Shown here: in pieces, positions 55,428-62,913 of the stretch | How positions within the stretch are numbered: position 1 is the first letter of the stretch | How the letters are laid out: the number at the start of each line of letters is the position of its first letter | From: JAUIIK01 sp963709995 | Lineage (GTDB): Bacteria; Chloroflexota; Chloroflexia; Thermomicrobiales; CFX8 | Assembly (NCBI GenBank): GCA_963709995.1 | Contig: CAVPYN010000003.1 | Coordinates: 83,999 to 147,998 of the forward strand | Direction: 5' to 3' | Length of the DNA: 64,000 bases | Made by a program: the position numbers and the translations under genes | The notes under the pieces: model-generated | The model's database searches: none | What the model was told of the DNA's origin: nothing | The model's input: only the letters and a program-made list of their open reading frames with translations

Positions 55428-55561
55428 CCCCCTCTCCCCTCTCCCAATGCTGGGAGAGGGGAGAGGGGGGACCGATTGGAAGAAGAAAGAGTGATACGAA
55501 ACTCGAAAATGAACACGAAGACACCCCTCTCCCAGCGGCCCAAAGGGCACCCCGAGAGGGG
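55428..55561. repeat. G/C-rich intergenic inverted-repeat element
   Basis: Between argG and argH, CCCCTCTCCCCTCTCCCA and its complement form an 18-bp hairpin with a four-base loop (55429-55468). A second stem, CCCCTCTC (55524-55531) with GAGAGGGG (55554-55561), encloses a smaller one. Such CCCTCTCCC-type repeats are common between genes of Chloroflexota. A copy of the right end precedes lysZ at 62891. Confidence 0.6.
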
Positions 55562-55578
55562 CCGGGAGTGAGGGCATT

Positions 55579-56952
55579 TTGACAGCAACACAACCAGCGA
55601 AACTCTGGGATAAGGGCTATGATCTCAACCCGCTGATCGAAGCGTTCGAGGTTGGGGATGACGTCGCATACGACAACCGGCTGGTGATGCCGGATGTTCT
55701 CGGCTCCATCGCCCACGCCGCCGGATTGGCGAAGATCGGAATCCTCGATCGGGAGACTTTTCTAGCCCTTCATGAGGGGCTGGCAACGATCGCCAGGCTC
55801 CACGAGCAGGGCGAGTTCATGCTCGAACAGGGTGATGAAGATGTCCACACCAAGATCGAGAACTGGCTGACCGAGCATGTCGGCGACCCCGGCAAGGAGA
55901 TCCACGCCGGGCGTTCCCGCAACGACCAGGTGCTGGTCGACTTGCGGCTCTATACCCGAGAAGCGATCCTGCCGGTCTATCGGGCCATTCTTGGCGCATG
56001 CGAGGCGCTGCATACGCTCGCCGGTCGACACTCCGCCACGCCGATGCCCGGCTACACGCATATGCAGCGGGCGATGCTCTCGACGGTCGGTGTCTGGGCC
56101 GGTTCCTATCTGGAAGCACTGTTCGACGATCTCAAACTGCTCGATGTCGCGGTCGATCTGAGCGACCAGAACCCGCTCGGATCGGCGGCCAGCTATGGGG
56201 TGCCGTTACCGCTTGACCGGCAGTATGTCTCTGACGTGCTGGGCTTCAAGCAGGTACAGAACAACGTGCTCTACACCCAACACGCGCGCGGTAAGTTCGA
56301 AGGGGCAATCGTCCAGGCGCTCGTCCAGGTCATGCTCGATCTCTCGAAGCTGGCCCAGGACATCTTGCTGTTTACGACGTCCGAATACGGGTTCTTCCGC
56401 CTCAACGAATCGTTGCTGACCGGATCGAGCATCATGCCGCAGAAGAAGAATCTTGGAGCGGTTGAACTGTTGCGGGGACGTGCTCAGGTTATGCTGGCTT
56501 ACCAGCAGCAGATCCTTGGGATTCTCTCTGGCTTGCCGTCTGGCTACAACATGGACTCGCAGGACACCAAGAAGCCGTTCATGGACGCGCTCGATCTTGC
56601 CGCACAGTCGGCCGCCGTAGCCGCCCTGGTCGTAAGCCAGATCGAGCCGAACGAGGAGCGCATGATCGAAGCCTGTTCGCCGGAGCTGTTCGCGACTGAT
56701 ATTGCCTATGACCTGGTGCGTAGCGGGACGCCGTTCCGCGACGCCTACCGCAAGGTTGCCGCGATGATCGCCGACCTCCCGAGCCAGGATCCGAAGACCC
56801 ATCTCGAGCACCGTAATCACCAAGGAACTCATGGTGATCTCCGGCTGGATGCTGCGGGCGCTGAGATAGCGAGACGCGCAAGTCAGATTGATGCCCGCGA
56901 GCAAGAGCTTGTGAACATACAGAAAGGATTGTTGAGTGGAGAGAGTCTGTAG
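55579..56952 (+). CDS. argH: Argininosuccinate lyase
   Basis: This 457-residue lyase splits argininosuccinate to arginine and fumarate. Signatures are DEDVHTKIENWLTE, HAGRSRNDQVLVDLRLY, MPGYTHMQRA and the fumarase/ASL signature GSSIMPQKKN (about residue 285-294). The start is TTG, supported by the GTGAGGG that belongs to the intergenic repeat just upstream. The protein is intact and of usual length. lysW follows 18 bases later, tying arginine end steps to the carrier-protein pathway. Confidence 0.95.
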   Translation: MTATQPAKLWDKGYDLNPLIEAFEVGDDVAYDNRLVMPDVLGSIAHAAGLAKIGILDRETFLALHEGLATIARLHEQGEFMLEQGDEDVHTKIENWLTEHVGDPGKEIHAGRSRNDQVLVDLRLYTREAILPVYRAILGACEALHTLAGRHSATPMPGYTHMQRAMLSTVGVWAGSYLEALFDDLKLLDVAVDLSDQNPLGSAASYGVPLPLDRQYVSDVLGFKQVQNNVLYTQHARGKFEGAIVQALVQVMLDLSKLAQDILLFTTSEYGFFRLNESLLTGSSIMPQKKNLGAVELLRGRAQVMLAYQQQILGILSGLPSGYNMDSQDTKKPFMDALDLAAQSAAVAALVVSQIEPNEERMIEACSPELFATDIAYDLVRSGTPFRDAYRKVAAMIADLPSQDPKTHLEHRNHQGTHGDLRLDAAGAEIARRASQIDAREQELVNIQKGLLSGESL

Positions 56953-56970
56953 GGAAGAAGGAGCGTGGTG

Positions 56971-57132
56971 ATGGCTGAATGTCCCGAGTGTGGCGCTGAA
57001 CTGAACATGTCGGATGTGGTTCAGGGCGAGATCATCCAGTGTGAGGATTGCGGGGTCGAGCTTGAGGTGGTGAGCCTCGATCCGCTAAAGCTGGAGCTCG
57101 CGCCCGAAGAAGAAGAGGATTGGGGTGAGTAG
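56971..57132 (+). CDS. lysW: LysW amino-group carrier protein
   Basis: This 53-residue acidic protein has a zinc-ribbon with four Cys (CPECGAEL at residue 4 and CEDCGVEL at residue 24) and ends in the diagnostic EDWGE. In the LysW pathway the C-terminal Glu gamma-carboxyl is ligated to the amino group of alpha-aminoadipate (lysine branch) or glutamate (arginine branch); the carrier then presents the bound intermediate to LysZ, LysY, LysJ and LysK. AAGAAGGAGCGTGGTG precedes the ATG. The next gene starts six bases after the stop. Confidence 0.97.
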   Translation: MAECPECGAELNMSDVVQGEIIQCEDCGVELEVVSLDPLKLELAPEEEEDWGE

Positions 57133-57138
57133 ACGCCG

Positions 57139-57976
57139 ATGACGATTCTCCTGCTGGCGGAGCGATTGCGTGTTGAAGAGCGATTGTTGATCGAAGCGTT
57201 TGCTTCGACCGGTCATCCGGCACGCCTTCTGACGCCCGCGGAGATTGGCAGCATCACCTTCGGGGAATCGAGCAATGGATCCGCTTCGACTCTACCGGGA
57301 GAAGCTGAAATCGTCTCGCGGCTGCACCCGTCTCGTGAGGCGGCGGCGCTGCTCTGGTCGCTGGAGGCAATCGGCTGGCACGCCTTCCCCGGAGCGGCCC
57401 AGATGGATGCGTTTTCCCGGCGAGATCGCCTGTATCGCGAACTCAGCCGGGCGGGGGTGCCGGTCGTTGAGACCGTCCTCGGTTGGGGGGCCGGAGCGGT
57501 TCTTGGAGCCGTCGATCAGGTCGGCTGGCCGGTTGAACTGCTGCCGCTGGATGGCGGCGAGCCGGGGATCGTCGTTGAGGACCGTGAGAGTGCCGAAGCG
57601 GTTGTCGAGCATCGAGCCGTGCTTGGCAAGGAGCACGTGTTGCTGGCGCGGCGGGCGGCGAATCCGGCTGAAGAGCGCCGCCTGCTGGTTGCCGGCCAGC
57701 AAGTGTTTGCCGCGGTGCAATCGGGAGACGGCGCGTGGTCGATCGATCCGGTTACGCCCGTCGACTGTGAAGTTGCCGGGCGGGTTTCCGCGGCGGTTGG
57801 GTCGTCGCTCATCGATGTGACCTATCTGCCCGGTCAAGGCAACGCGGTCATGCTGGTTATGCCGCTACTCAAGTTTCCGGTCTGTTCAGTCCGAGACAAC
57901 GAATGTAGCTGCCGCGATTGCCAGCTGCGTCGCCGGCGGGCCGGTTGCGGTCGAAGAGGCGGTGCGATTTGGCTAG
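57139..57976 (+). CDS. LysX-like protein without ATP-grasp catalytic residues
   Basis: This protein of about 278 residues aligns along its whole length with LysX (LLAERLRVEERLLIEAF against VYGRLRVEERMLAA; RRDRLYRELSRAGVPVVETV against the DK..ALL..AGV segment). The ATP-grasp residues are gone: the Lys in VLKPxxGSWGRLL is replaced (VELLPLDGGEPGI), EKPGRDIR reads NPAEERR, WITNxARGA reads WSIDPVTPV, and the metal-binding EVN is absent. One base too many near 57868 shifts the last 36 codons; the true end is SVQSETTNVAAAIASCVAGG...RFG at 57976. The conserved frame suggests a non-catalytic role, perhaps binding LysW. Confidence 0.75.
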
Positions 57977-57980
57977 CGCG

Positions 57981-59048
57981 ATGTCCAGCAAGCTCTCGGT
58001 TTCCACCTTGCTGACGGATCTGGTGGCGATCCCCAGCTTGTCCGGCGGAGAATGCCGGGCAGTCCGCTGGCTGGTGGAGCGCATGGAGGAGCATGGCTTT
58101 GACGCGTCGATTGATGGAGCGGGAAACGCAGTCGGTTCGCTCGGTGACGGGCCGCGCGAGATCATGCTCCTCGGCCACATCGACACTGTTCCGGGCGAGA
58201 TTCCGGTCAGGATCGAGAAGGGAGTTCTCTACGGGCGCGGGGCGGTCGACGCGAAGGGACCGCTGGCGACCTTCGTTGCTAGCGCCCTCAAGTCTGACAT
58301 CCCGGAGGGAACGAAGATCACCGTCGTCGGCGCGGTTGGCGAGGAGAGCTTTGGCTCGCCGGGGGCCAACTGGCTGCGGGAACACCACCCACCACCAGCA
58401 GCCGTCGTGATTGGCGAGCCGAGCGGCTGGGACTCGATTGTTCTTGGATACAAAGGCTCGACCTCGCTGACCGCTCACTTCGAACGCGAACTCACCCACA
58501 GTGCTGGTCCGGAAGTGACGGCGGCAGAGACGATCGTTGGCTTCTGGAACGTCGTGCTTCACTGGCTGCGCGCGGTGAATGGTGAAACCGAGCCCGGGTT
58601 CTCGTCGCTTGATGGCGTGTTGCGTAGTCTCGATTCCGGCAGCGATGGGCTGGCCGAGTGGGCATCGCTTGGCGCAACCTTCCGGCTTCCACCAGAGTCG
58701 CACTCATCACTGGTCCAGATGCAGATTGACGAGATTGCCCGGGAGTTTGGCGTGATCGTCAAGTGGTCGTTTAACGCGGAAGCGTATCGCTGTGACCGGC
58801 GCTCGCCACTCGTCGCCCCATTCCTTGCCGCGATACGCTCGCAGGGCGCGAAGCCGCGGACGAAGGTCAAGACCGGGACGTCGGACATGAATGTTGTTGG
58901 ACCGGCCTGGGGTTGCCCGATGCTTGCCTATGGCCCCGGCGATGCCAGCTTCGACCACACGCCGGATGAGCAGATCGATTTGGCCGAGGTTGAACGGGCG
59001 GTTGACGTGCTGGCGGAGGCTCTCAGCCGCTTCGCCGCGAGATTGTAG
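57981..59048 (+). CDS. lysK: LysW-lysine/LysW-ornithine hydrolase
   Basis: This M20-type zinc hydrolase of 355 residues releases lysine (or ornithine) from LysW. Metal-ligand regions are LLGHIDTVPGEIP (His, then catalytic Asp), GRGAVDAKGPLA (bridging Asp), GAVGEESFGSPGA (catalytic and ligand Glu), VIGEPSGWDSIV (ligand Glu) and FDHTPDEQIDL (last His). Length and motif order match LysK. The ATG lies four bases after the end of the LysX-like gene. Confidence 0.93.
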   Translation: MSSKLSVSTLLTDLVAIPSLSGGECRAVRWLVERMEEHGFDASIDGAGNAVGSLGDGPREIMLLGHIDTVPGEIPVRIEKGVLYGRGAVDAKGPLATFVASALKSDIPEGTKITVVGAVGEESFGSPGANWLREHHPPPAAVVIGEPSGWDSIVLGYKGSTSLTAHFERELTHSAGPEVTAAETIVGFWNVVLHWLRAVNGETEPGFSSLDGVLRSLDSGSDGLAEWASLGATFRLPPESHSSLVQMQIDEIAREFGVIVKWSFNAEAYRCDRRSPLVAPFLAAIRSQGAKPRTKVKTGTSDMNVVGPAWGCPMLAYGPGDASFDHTPDEQIDLAEVERAVDVLAEALSRFAARL

Positions 59049-59132
59049 GCAGGTCATGGCCTGATCCTCTCTGTCCTTCCGGCGTCGAGAGTTGATGTCT
59101 ATAGCCAGCAGACTCCTTCAAGGGAGGAACAG

Positions 59133-60038
59133 ATGACGAGCAACGGATACACCAATGGACGCGGAACCTCCTTCCGGCTCGGCATGCTGGTGTCGCACCT
59201 TCGTGAAGAGGAGAAGATGATCCTCTCCGCCGCGCGCAACCGGGGGATCATCGTTGAAGTTCTTCAGGATCGTAAATTGGTCCTTGATCTCACTGGGTCG
59301 AACCCTCCAGGCGTCGATGTCGTGGTCGATCGCTGTATCGCCCACACCCGTGGAGGGTATGCGTTGCGCGCCTTTGAACGGTGGGGAGTCCCGACGATCA
59401 ACACGTCGAACGCCGCCGCGATCTGCGATGACAAGGTGGAAATGACGGCGGCTCTGGCTGCCGCTGGAGTGCCGACACTCGAGACAGCGGTCGCCTTCTC
59501 GGTTGATGGCGCGCTTGAGGCTGCCAGCGAGCTAGGCTATCCGGTTGTCCTCAAACCGGTCGGCGGATCGTGGGGGCGCTTGCTTGCCAAGGCTAATTCG
59601 GCGTCCAGCCTGCGGACAATCCTCGAACAGAAGCAGCAGCTTGGCTCGCACCACCACAGCGTCTTCTATTTGCAGGAGTACATCGAGAAGCCGGGCCGGG
59701 ATATCCGGGTGCTGGTTATCGGAGACGAAGTCATCGCGGCCTCCTATCGCAGCGCCGGGCATTGGATCACCAATGTTGCCCGTGGCGCGACCTCAACACG
59801 TTGCGAGGTGACGCACGAGATCGCCGAGATCTCGACCTCCGCGGTGCGGGCCGTTGGCGCGACGCTGGCGGGTGTGGACCTCGTCGAGACTGACGAGGGA
59901 CTGAAGGTGATCGAAGTGAACGGCGGGGTCGAATTCAAGGGGTTGCGGACGACGACCGATCTTTCGATCCCGGATGTCATTCTCGATCACGCGGTGAGCG
60001 CCGCGGTGCTTTCCCGCTGGGAGGTGGTTGCCGATTGA
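59133..60038 (+). CDS. LysX/ArgX-type ATP-grasp ligase acting on LysW
   Basis: This 301-residue ATP-grasp ligase has LGMLVSHLREEEKMILSAA, CDDKVEMTAALAAAGVPTLE, the ATP-binding Lys in VVLKPVGGSWGRLLAKANS, QEYIEKPGRDIRVLV, HWITNVARGA and the metal site KVIEVNGGVEFKGL. It should attach an amino acid to the C-terminal Glu of LysW. The end segment (GGVEFKGL) differs from the LysX-like NATIEFRNS of the gene at 60680, so it is a candidate for the glutamate-specific ArgX; specificity is inferred, mainly from its place outside the T-box-controlled block. AAGGGAGGAACAG precedes the ATG. Confidence 0.85.
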   Translation: MTSNGYTNGRGTSFRLGMLVSHLREEEKMILSAARNRGIIVEVLQDRKLVLDLTGSNPPGVDVVVDRCIAHTRGGYALRAFERWGVPTINTSNAAAICDDKVEMTAALAAAGVPTLETAVAFSVDGALEAASELGYPVVLKPVGGSWGRLLAKANSASSLRTILEQKQQLGSHHHSVFYLQEYIEKPGRDIRVLVIGDEVIAASYRSAGHWITNVARGATSTRCEVTHEIAEISTSAVRAVGATLAGVDLVETDEGLKVIEVNGGVEFKGLRTTTDLSIPDVILDHAVSAAVLSRWEVVAD

Positions 60039-60115
60039 TTTGATGACGCTGACGAAGCGATAGCGGCTTGTCAGGCTGGCGCTTCCCGCTTATGATGACG
60101 CTGGCGATGATCGCC

Positions 60116-60409
60116 AGATTACGGCGATGACGAGGACGAGTAACCAGTTCATCCCAGTGCAGAGAACCGCGGTAGCTGTGAAGCGGGACTGGCTGGCTGG
60201 TGAATAAGACCTCCGAGCCGCGCTCCGAACCGGGACCATTGGTTTCGCAGTAGGCGGCGCCGGGACAGGTTCCTCGTTATCGAACCTCCATCCGCTAGGG
60301 CTGTGTGTGGTTCGGCGTGTGGGTAGAGGCCATCGTAACGGCGATGGCGAAGTGGGGTGGTACCACGGGTTAGAAGCCGCTCGTCCCCTTGAGGGATCGG
60401 CGGTTTTTT
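60116..60409 (+). promoter_or_regulatory. T-box leader, specifier AAG (lysine tRNA)
   Basis: Features in order: the stem I start GATGACGAGGACGAGTAA (60126), AGAGA (60161), a specifier loop with GTGAATAAGACC (AAG at 60206-60208, followed by A), stem III (CCATCG taacgg CGATGG, about 60330-60347), the T-box GGGTGGTACCACGGG (60355-60369) and a terminator stem (about 60378-60403) ending in six T. The T-box pairs with an uncharged tRNA acceptor end to form the antiterminator. AAG specifies lysine, which fits lysX downstream. The exact 5' end is approximate. Confidence 0.85.
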
Positions 60410-60442
60410 GTATTTCCGAATCCCGCATGGCAGAGAGGACAA

Positions 60443-60468
60443 CCTGACGGGTGATTGAGACCGTCAGG
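60443..60468 (+). promoter_or_regulatory. Hairpin between T-box terminator and small ORF
   Basis: CCTGACGG and CCGTCAGG form a perfect 8-bp stem with a ten-base loop, 33 bases after the T-box terminator. No T tract follows. Its role is unknown. Confidence 0.4.
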
Positions 60469-60489
60469 CACGAGAGAGAGGAACTGGAC

Positions 60490-60735
60490 ATGCCTACAGG
60501 ATTGATGATCGTTCGACCAACCTCGATCTCCGCGCCATCGCTGAAACTCGCCCTGAATCGTGAGAAGAAACGAACGGTTCTCGTTGCGCCCCGTGGCAAG
60601 AAACCAGGTCTACGCCGGGCAGTTCGTCCGGCAGGCTCGGTATCCAGCGAATCGACGACACCGCAACGAGAAAGAGTCAATGCTCATGAATTCTCAGCCC
60701 CGCATCGCAATCGTCTATGGACGGCTACGTGTTGA
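60490..60735 (+). CDS. Possible small basic protein after the T-box
   Basis: This frame encodes 81 residues rich in Arg, Lys, Ser and Pro (begins MPTGLMIVRPTSISAPSLKL). A strong ribosome-binding site (GAGAGAGAGGAAC) is well placed before the ATG, yet the product resembles no family I know. It overlaps the first 56 bases of lysX in another frame. It may be a leader ORF whose translation affects lysX, or a chance frame. Confidence 0.3.
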   Translation: MPTGLMIVRPTSISAPSLKLALNREKKRTVLVAPRGKKPGLRRAVRPAGSVSSESTTPQRERVNAHEFSAPHRNRLWTATC

Positions 60736-61582
60736 AGAACGCATGCTCGCTGCTTCCTGTGAACGGCGTGGCATATCTTGCGACCTAATCGATGAGCGTG
60801 GGATCATCCTCGGGTCCGATGGCAATTGGAGTCGATACTCGGTCATCCTGGCCCGGAACGTCTCACAACTGCATGCGGCCCACACCGTGATGATGCTCAA
60901 CGCCATCGGAATTGCAGTCATCAACCGGATCGACGTTCTGGAGAACTGCAACGACAAAGTCCGCACTTCCGCGCTGCTCACCCAGGCGGGCGTTCGCCAG
61001 CCGCGTTACCGGGTCGCATTCTCGCCGGATGCGGTGCTGGATGCGATTGAAGATCTCGGCTATCCGGTTGTCCTCAAACCGCCGGTCGGCTCATGGGGAC
61101 GCCTGCTGGCGCGGGTCAATGATCGGGACGCTGCCGAGGCGTTGATCGAACACAAGATGATGTTGGGATCATTCCATCATGGGAGCTTTTATATCCAGGA
61201 GTATGTTCCGAAGCAGGGACGGGACATCCGAGCTTTCGCAATCGATGATCGGATACTCTGCGCGATCTACCGCAACTCGGATCATTGGATCACGAACACC
61301 GCCCGCGGCGCGGTTGCGACGAACTGCCCGCTAACGCCAGCGCTGGTAGAGATCTGTCGCGGCGCCAGCATGGCGATTGGCGGCGGGCTCCTGGCGATTG
61401 ACCTCTTCGAGCACCCCGAGCGCGGGCTACTCGTCAATGAGGTTAACGCGACGATCGAGTTTCGCAACAGCATCGAGCCGACCGGGGTGGACATCCCCGG
61501 CGAGATCGTCAACTATGCCCTGGGCGTTGCCCACGATCAATCGATACTCGACGGCGCCGCGTCGATTGCGCGGGTCGCCTGA
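60680..61582 (+). CDS. lysX: LysW:alpha-aminoadipate ligase
   Basis: This protein of 300 residues is a LysX ATP-grasp ligase. It has VYGRLRVEERMLAASCERRG, NCNDKVRTSALLTQAGVRQP, the ATP-binding Lys in VVLKPPVGSWGRLLARVND, QEYVPKQGRDIRAFAI, HWITNTARGAVATN and the metal-binding LLVNEVNATIEFRNS. The end (EPTGVDIPGEIVNYA) closely resembles Thermus-type LysX. It attaches alpha-aminoadipate to the C-terminal Glu of LysW, the first carrier-bound step to lysine. A Lys-specific T-box upstream supports that role. ATG 60680 or 60686 can start it. Confidence 0.92.
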   Translation: MLMNSQPRIAIVYGRLRVEERMLAASCERRGISCDLIDERGIILGSDGNWSRYSVILARNVSQLHAAHTVMMLNAIGIAVINRIDVLENCNDKVRTSALLTQAGVRQPRYRVAFSPDAVLDAIEDLGYPVVLKPPVGSWGRLLARVNDRDAAEALIEHKMMLGSFHHGSFYIQEYVPKQGRDIRAFAIDDRILCAIYRNSDHWITNTARGAVATNCPLTPALVEICRGASMAIGGGLLAIDLFEHPERGLLVNEVNATIEFRNSIEPTGVDIPGEIVNYALGVAHDQSILDGAASIARVA

Positions 61583-61685
61583 TGGAGACTAGATCGATCA
61601 GTTGTAGAGACGTCCCGGCGGGGCGTCTCTACGGGAGACACGGAATTCCTATCATGCCGGTAAACAATGCGAGGGAGAGGAGCCC

Positions 61686-62734
61686 ATGACAATTAGGACA
61701 AGTATCGTTGGTGGGTCGGGCTATGCCGGCGGTGAACTACTGCGTCTGTTGCTCGGCCATCCTGAGGTTGAGGTTCAGCAGGTGACGTCGCGGTCACTGG
61801 CCGGAAAGTTCGTTACGTCGGCCCATCCAAACATGCGTTCCCACACCCGGTTGAAATTCGTGTCGCCAGATGATCTGGAACCTTGCGACCTGCTGTTCAT
61901 CTGTGTGCCGCACGGGAATTGAGCCGGCCAGGCAAAGCAGTTCGTCGAGGTGGCGCGCGTGGTCATCGACTTGAGCGCCGACTTTCGCCTGAACAACCCG
62001 GAGGATTACGAGACCTGGTATGGCTGGGAACATCCCGACCACGAACGCCTTGGCAGGGTTGTCTATGGCCTGCCGGAGTTGCACCGTGAGGAGATCAAGA
62101 ACGCAGACTACATCGCTAGCCCAGGATGCATGTCGACTGCCAGCATTCTGGCGCTTTACCCGATGATCCAGAGCGGGCTGGCCGACCCGGATATGCCGGT
62201 GGTCGTGGAAGCGAAGACTGGCTCATCCGGCAGCGGTGGTTCCTTCAATGCCAGCACTCACCATCCAGAGCGAGCTGGCGTCATCCGGCCTTTCAAATCG
62301 ACTGGTCACCGCCATTCAGCGGAGATCATTCAGGAATTAACGCTCAACGGGCAAACACCGCAGATCAGCTTCTCGGCGACCGGCGTCGAAGCGGTGCGCG
62401 GGATCCTATCCACCGGACACGTCTTTACAAGGGAGCCGCTGACCGATCGCGATGTCTGGGGCATCTACCGCACTGTCTACGGGGAAGAGCCGTTCCTGCG
62501 GATTGTGAAAGAGCGCACCGGGATCTATCGCGCGCCGAACCGAAGATTCTCTCCGGCACCAACTTCTGCGACGTCGGCTTCGAGGTCGACCCGCACGCCA
62601 ACCGTGTCGTCGTCACCGCGGCGATCGACAACCTGATGAAGGGCGCAGCCGGGCAGGCTGTCCAGTCGATGAATATCCGGTACGGCTTCCCGGAAACGAC
62701 GGGGTTGGATTTCATTGGATTGCATCCGGTGTAG
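61686..62734 (+). CDS. lysY: LysW-aminoadipate/glutamyl phosphate reductase, in-frame TGA and frameshift
   Basis: This is the ArgC/LysY family reductase (NADPH-dependent) that reduces the LysW-bound acyl phosphate to the semialdehyde. It has TSIVGGSGYAGGELLRLLLG (nucleotide binding), VIDLSADFRLN and the catalytic Cys in ASPGCMSTAS; the end is GTNFCDVGFEVDPHANRVVV and AIDNLMKGAAGQA. TGA at 61920-61922 interrupts CVPHGN-AGQAKQF where relatives have Ser or similar (TCA to TGA is one change). One base is missing near 62534 (GCGCCGAACCG). Joined length of about 349 residues is normal. GAGAGGAGCCC precedes the ATG. Confidence 0.87.
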
Positions 62735-62890
62735 GGATTAGGGTAGAGGGATCAGGGATTAGATGGAGCCACTTCGTAGGGAATAGGTTGTCGGGAGACC
62801 GGGATAGCGTCTTCTCGTGTTGTGCTGCTGTTCCCAGTTACCTATCACGTGTTCCCTGCTCATTGGTCCCCGCTCCCCGCGAATCAGTGG

Positions 62891-62910
62891 GAGAGGGGCT
62901 GGGGGTGAAG
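62891..62910 (+). repeat. Copy of the argH-upstream repeat at the lysZ start
   Basis: GAGAGGGGCTGGGGGTGAAG is nearly identical to GAGAGGGGCCGGGAGTGAGG at 55554-55573. In both places the last bases act as ribosome-binding site for the gene that follows (lysZ, argH). Confidence 0.55.
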
Positions 62911-62913
62911 GAA

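Noticed and set aside
61920..61922. Selenocysteine or recoded TGA in lysY
   Set aside because: The position is not the catalytic Cys and I see no SECIS-like hairpin right after it; a one-base change from a Ser codon is simpler.
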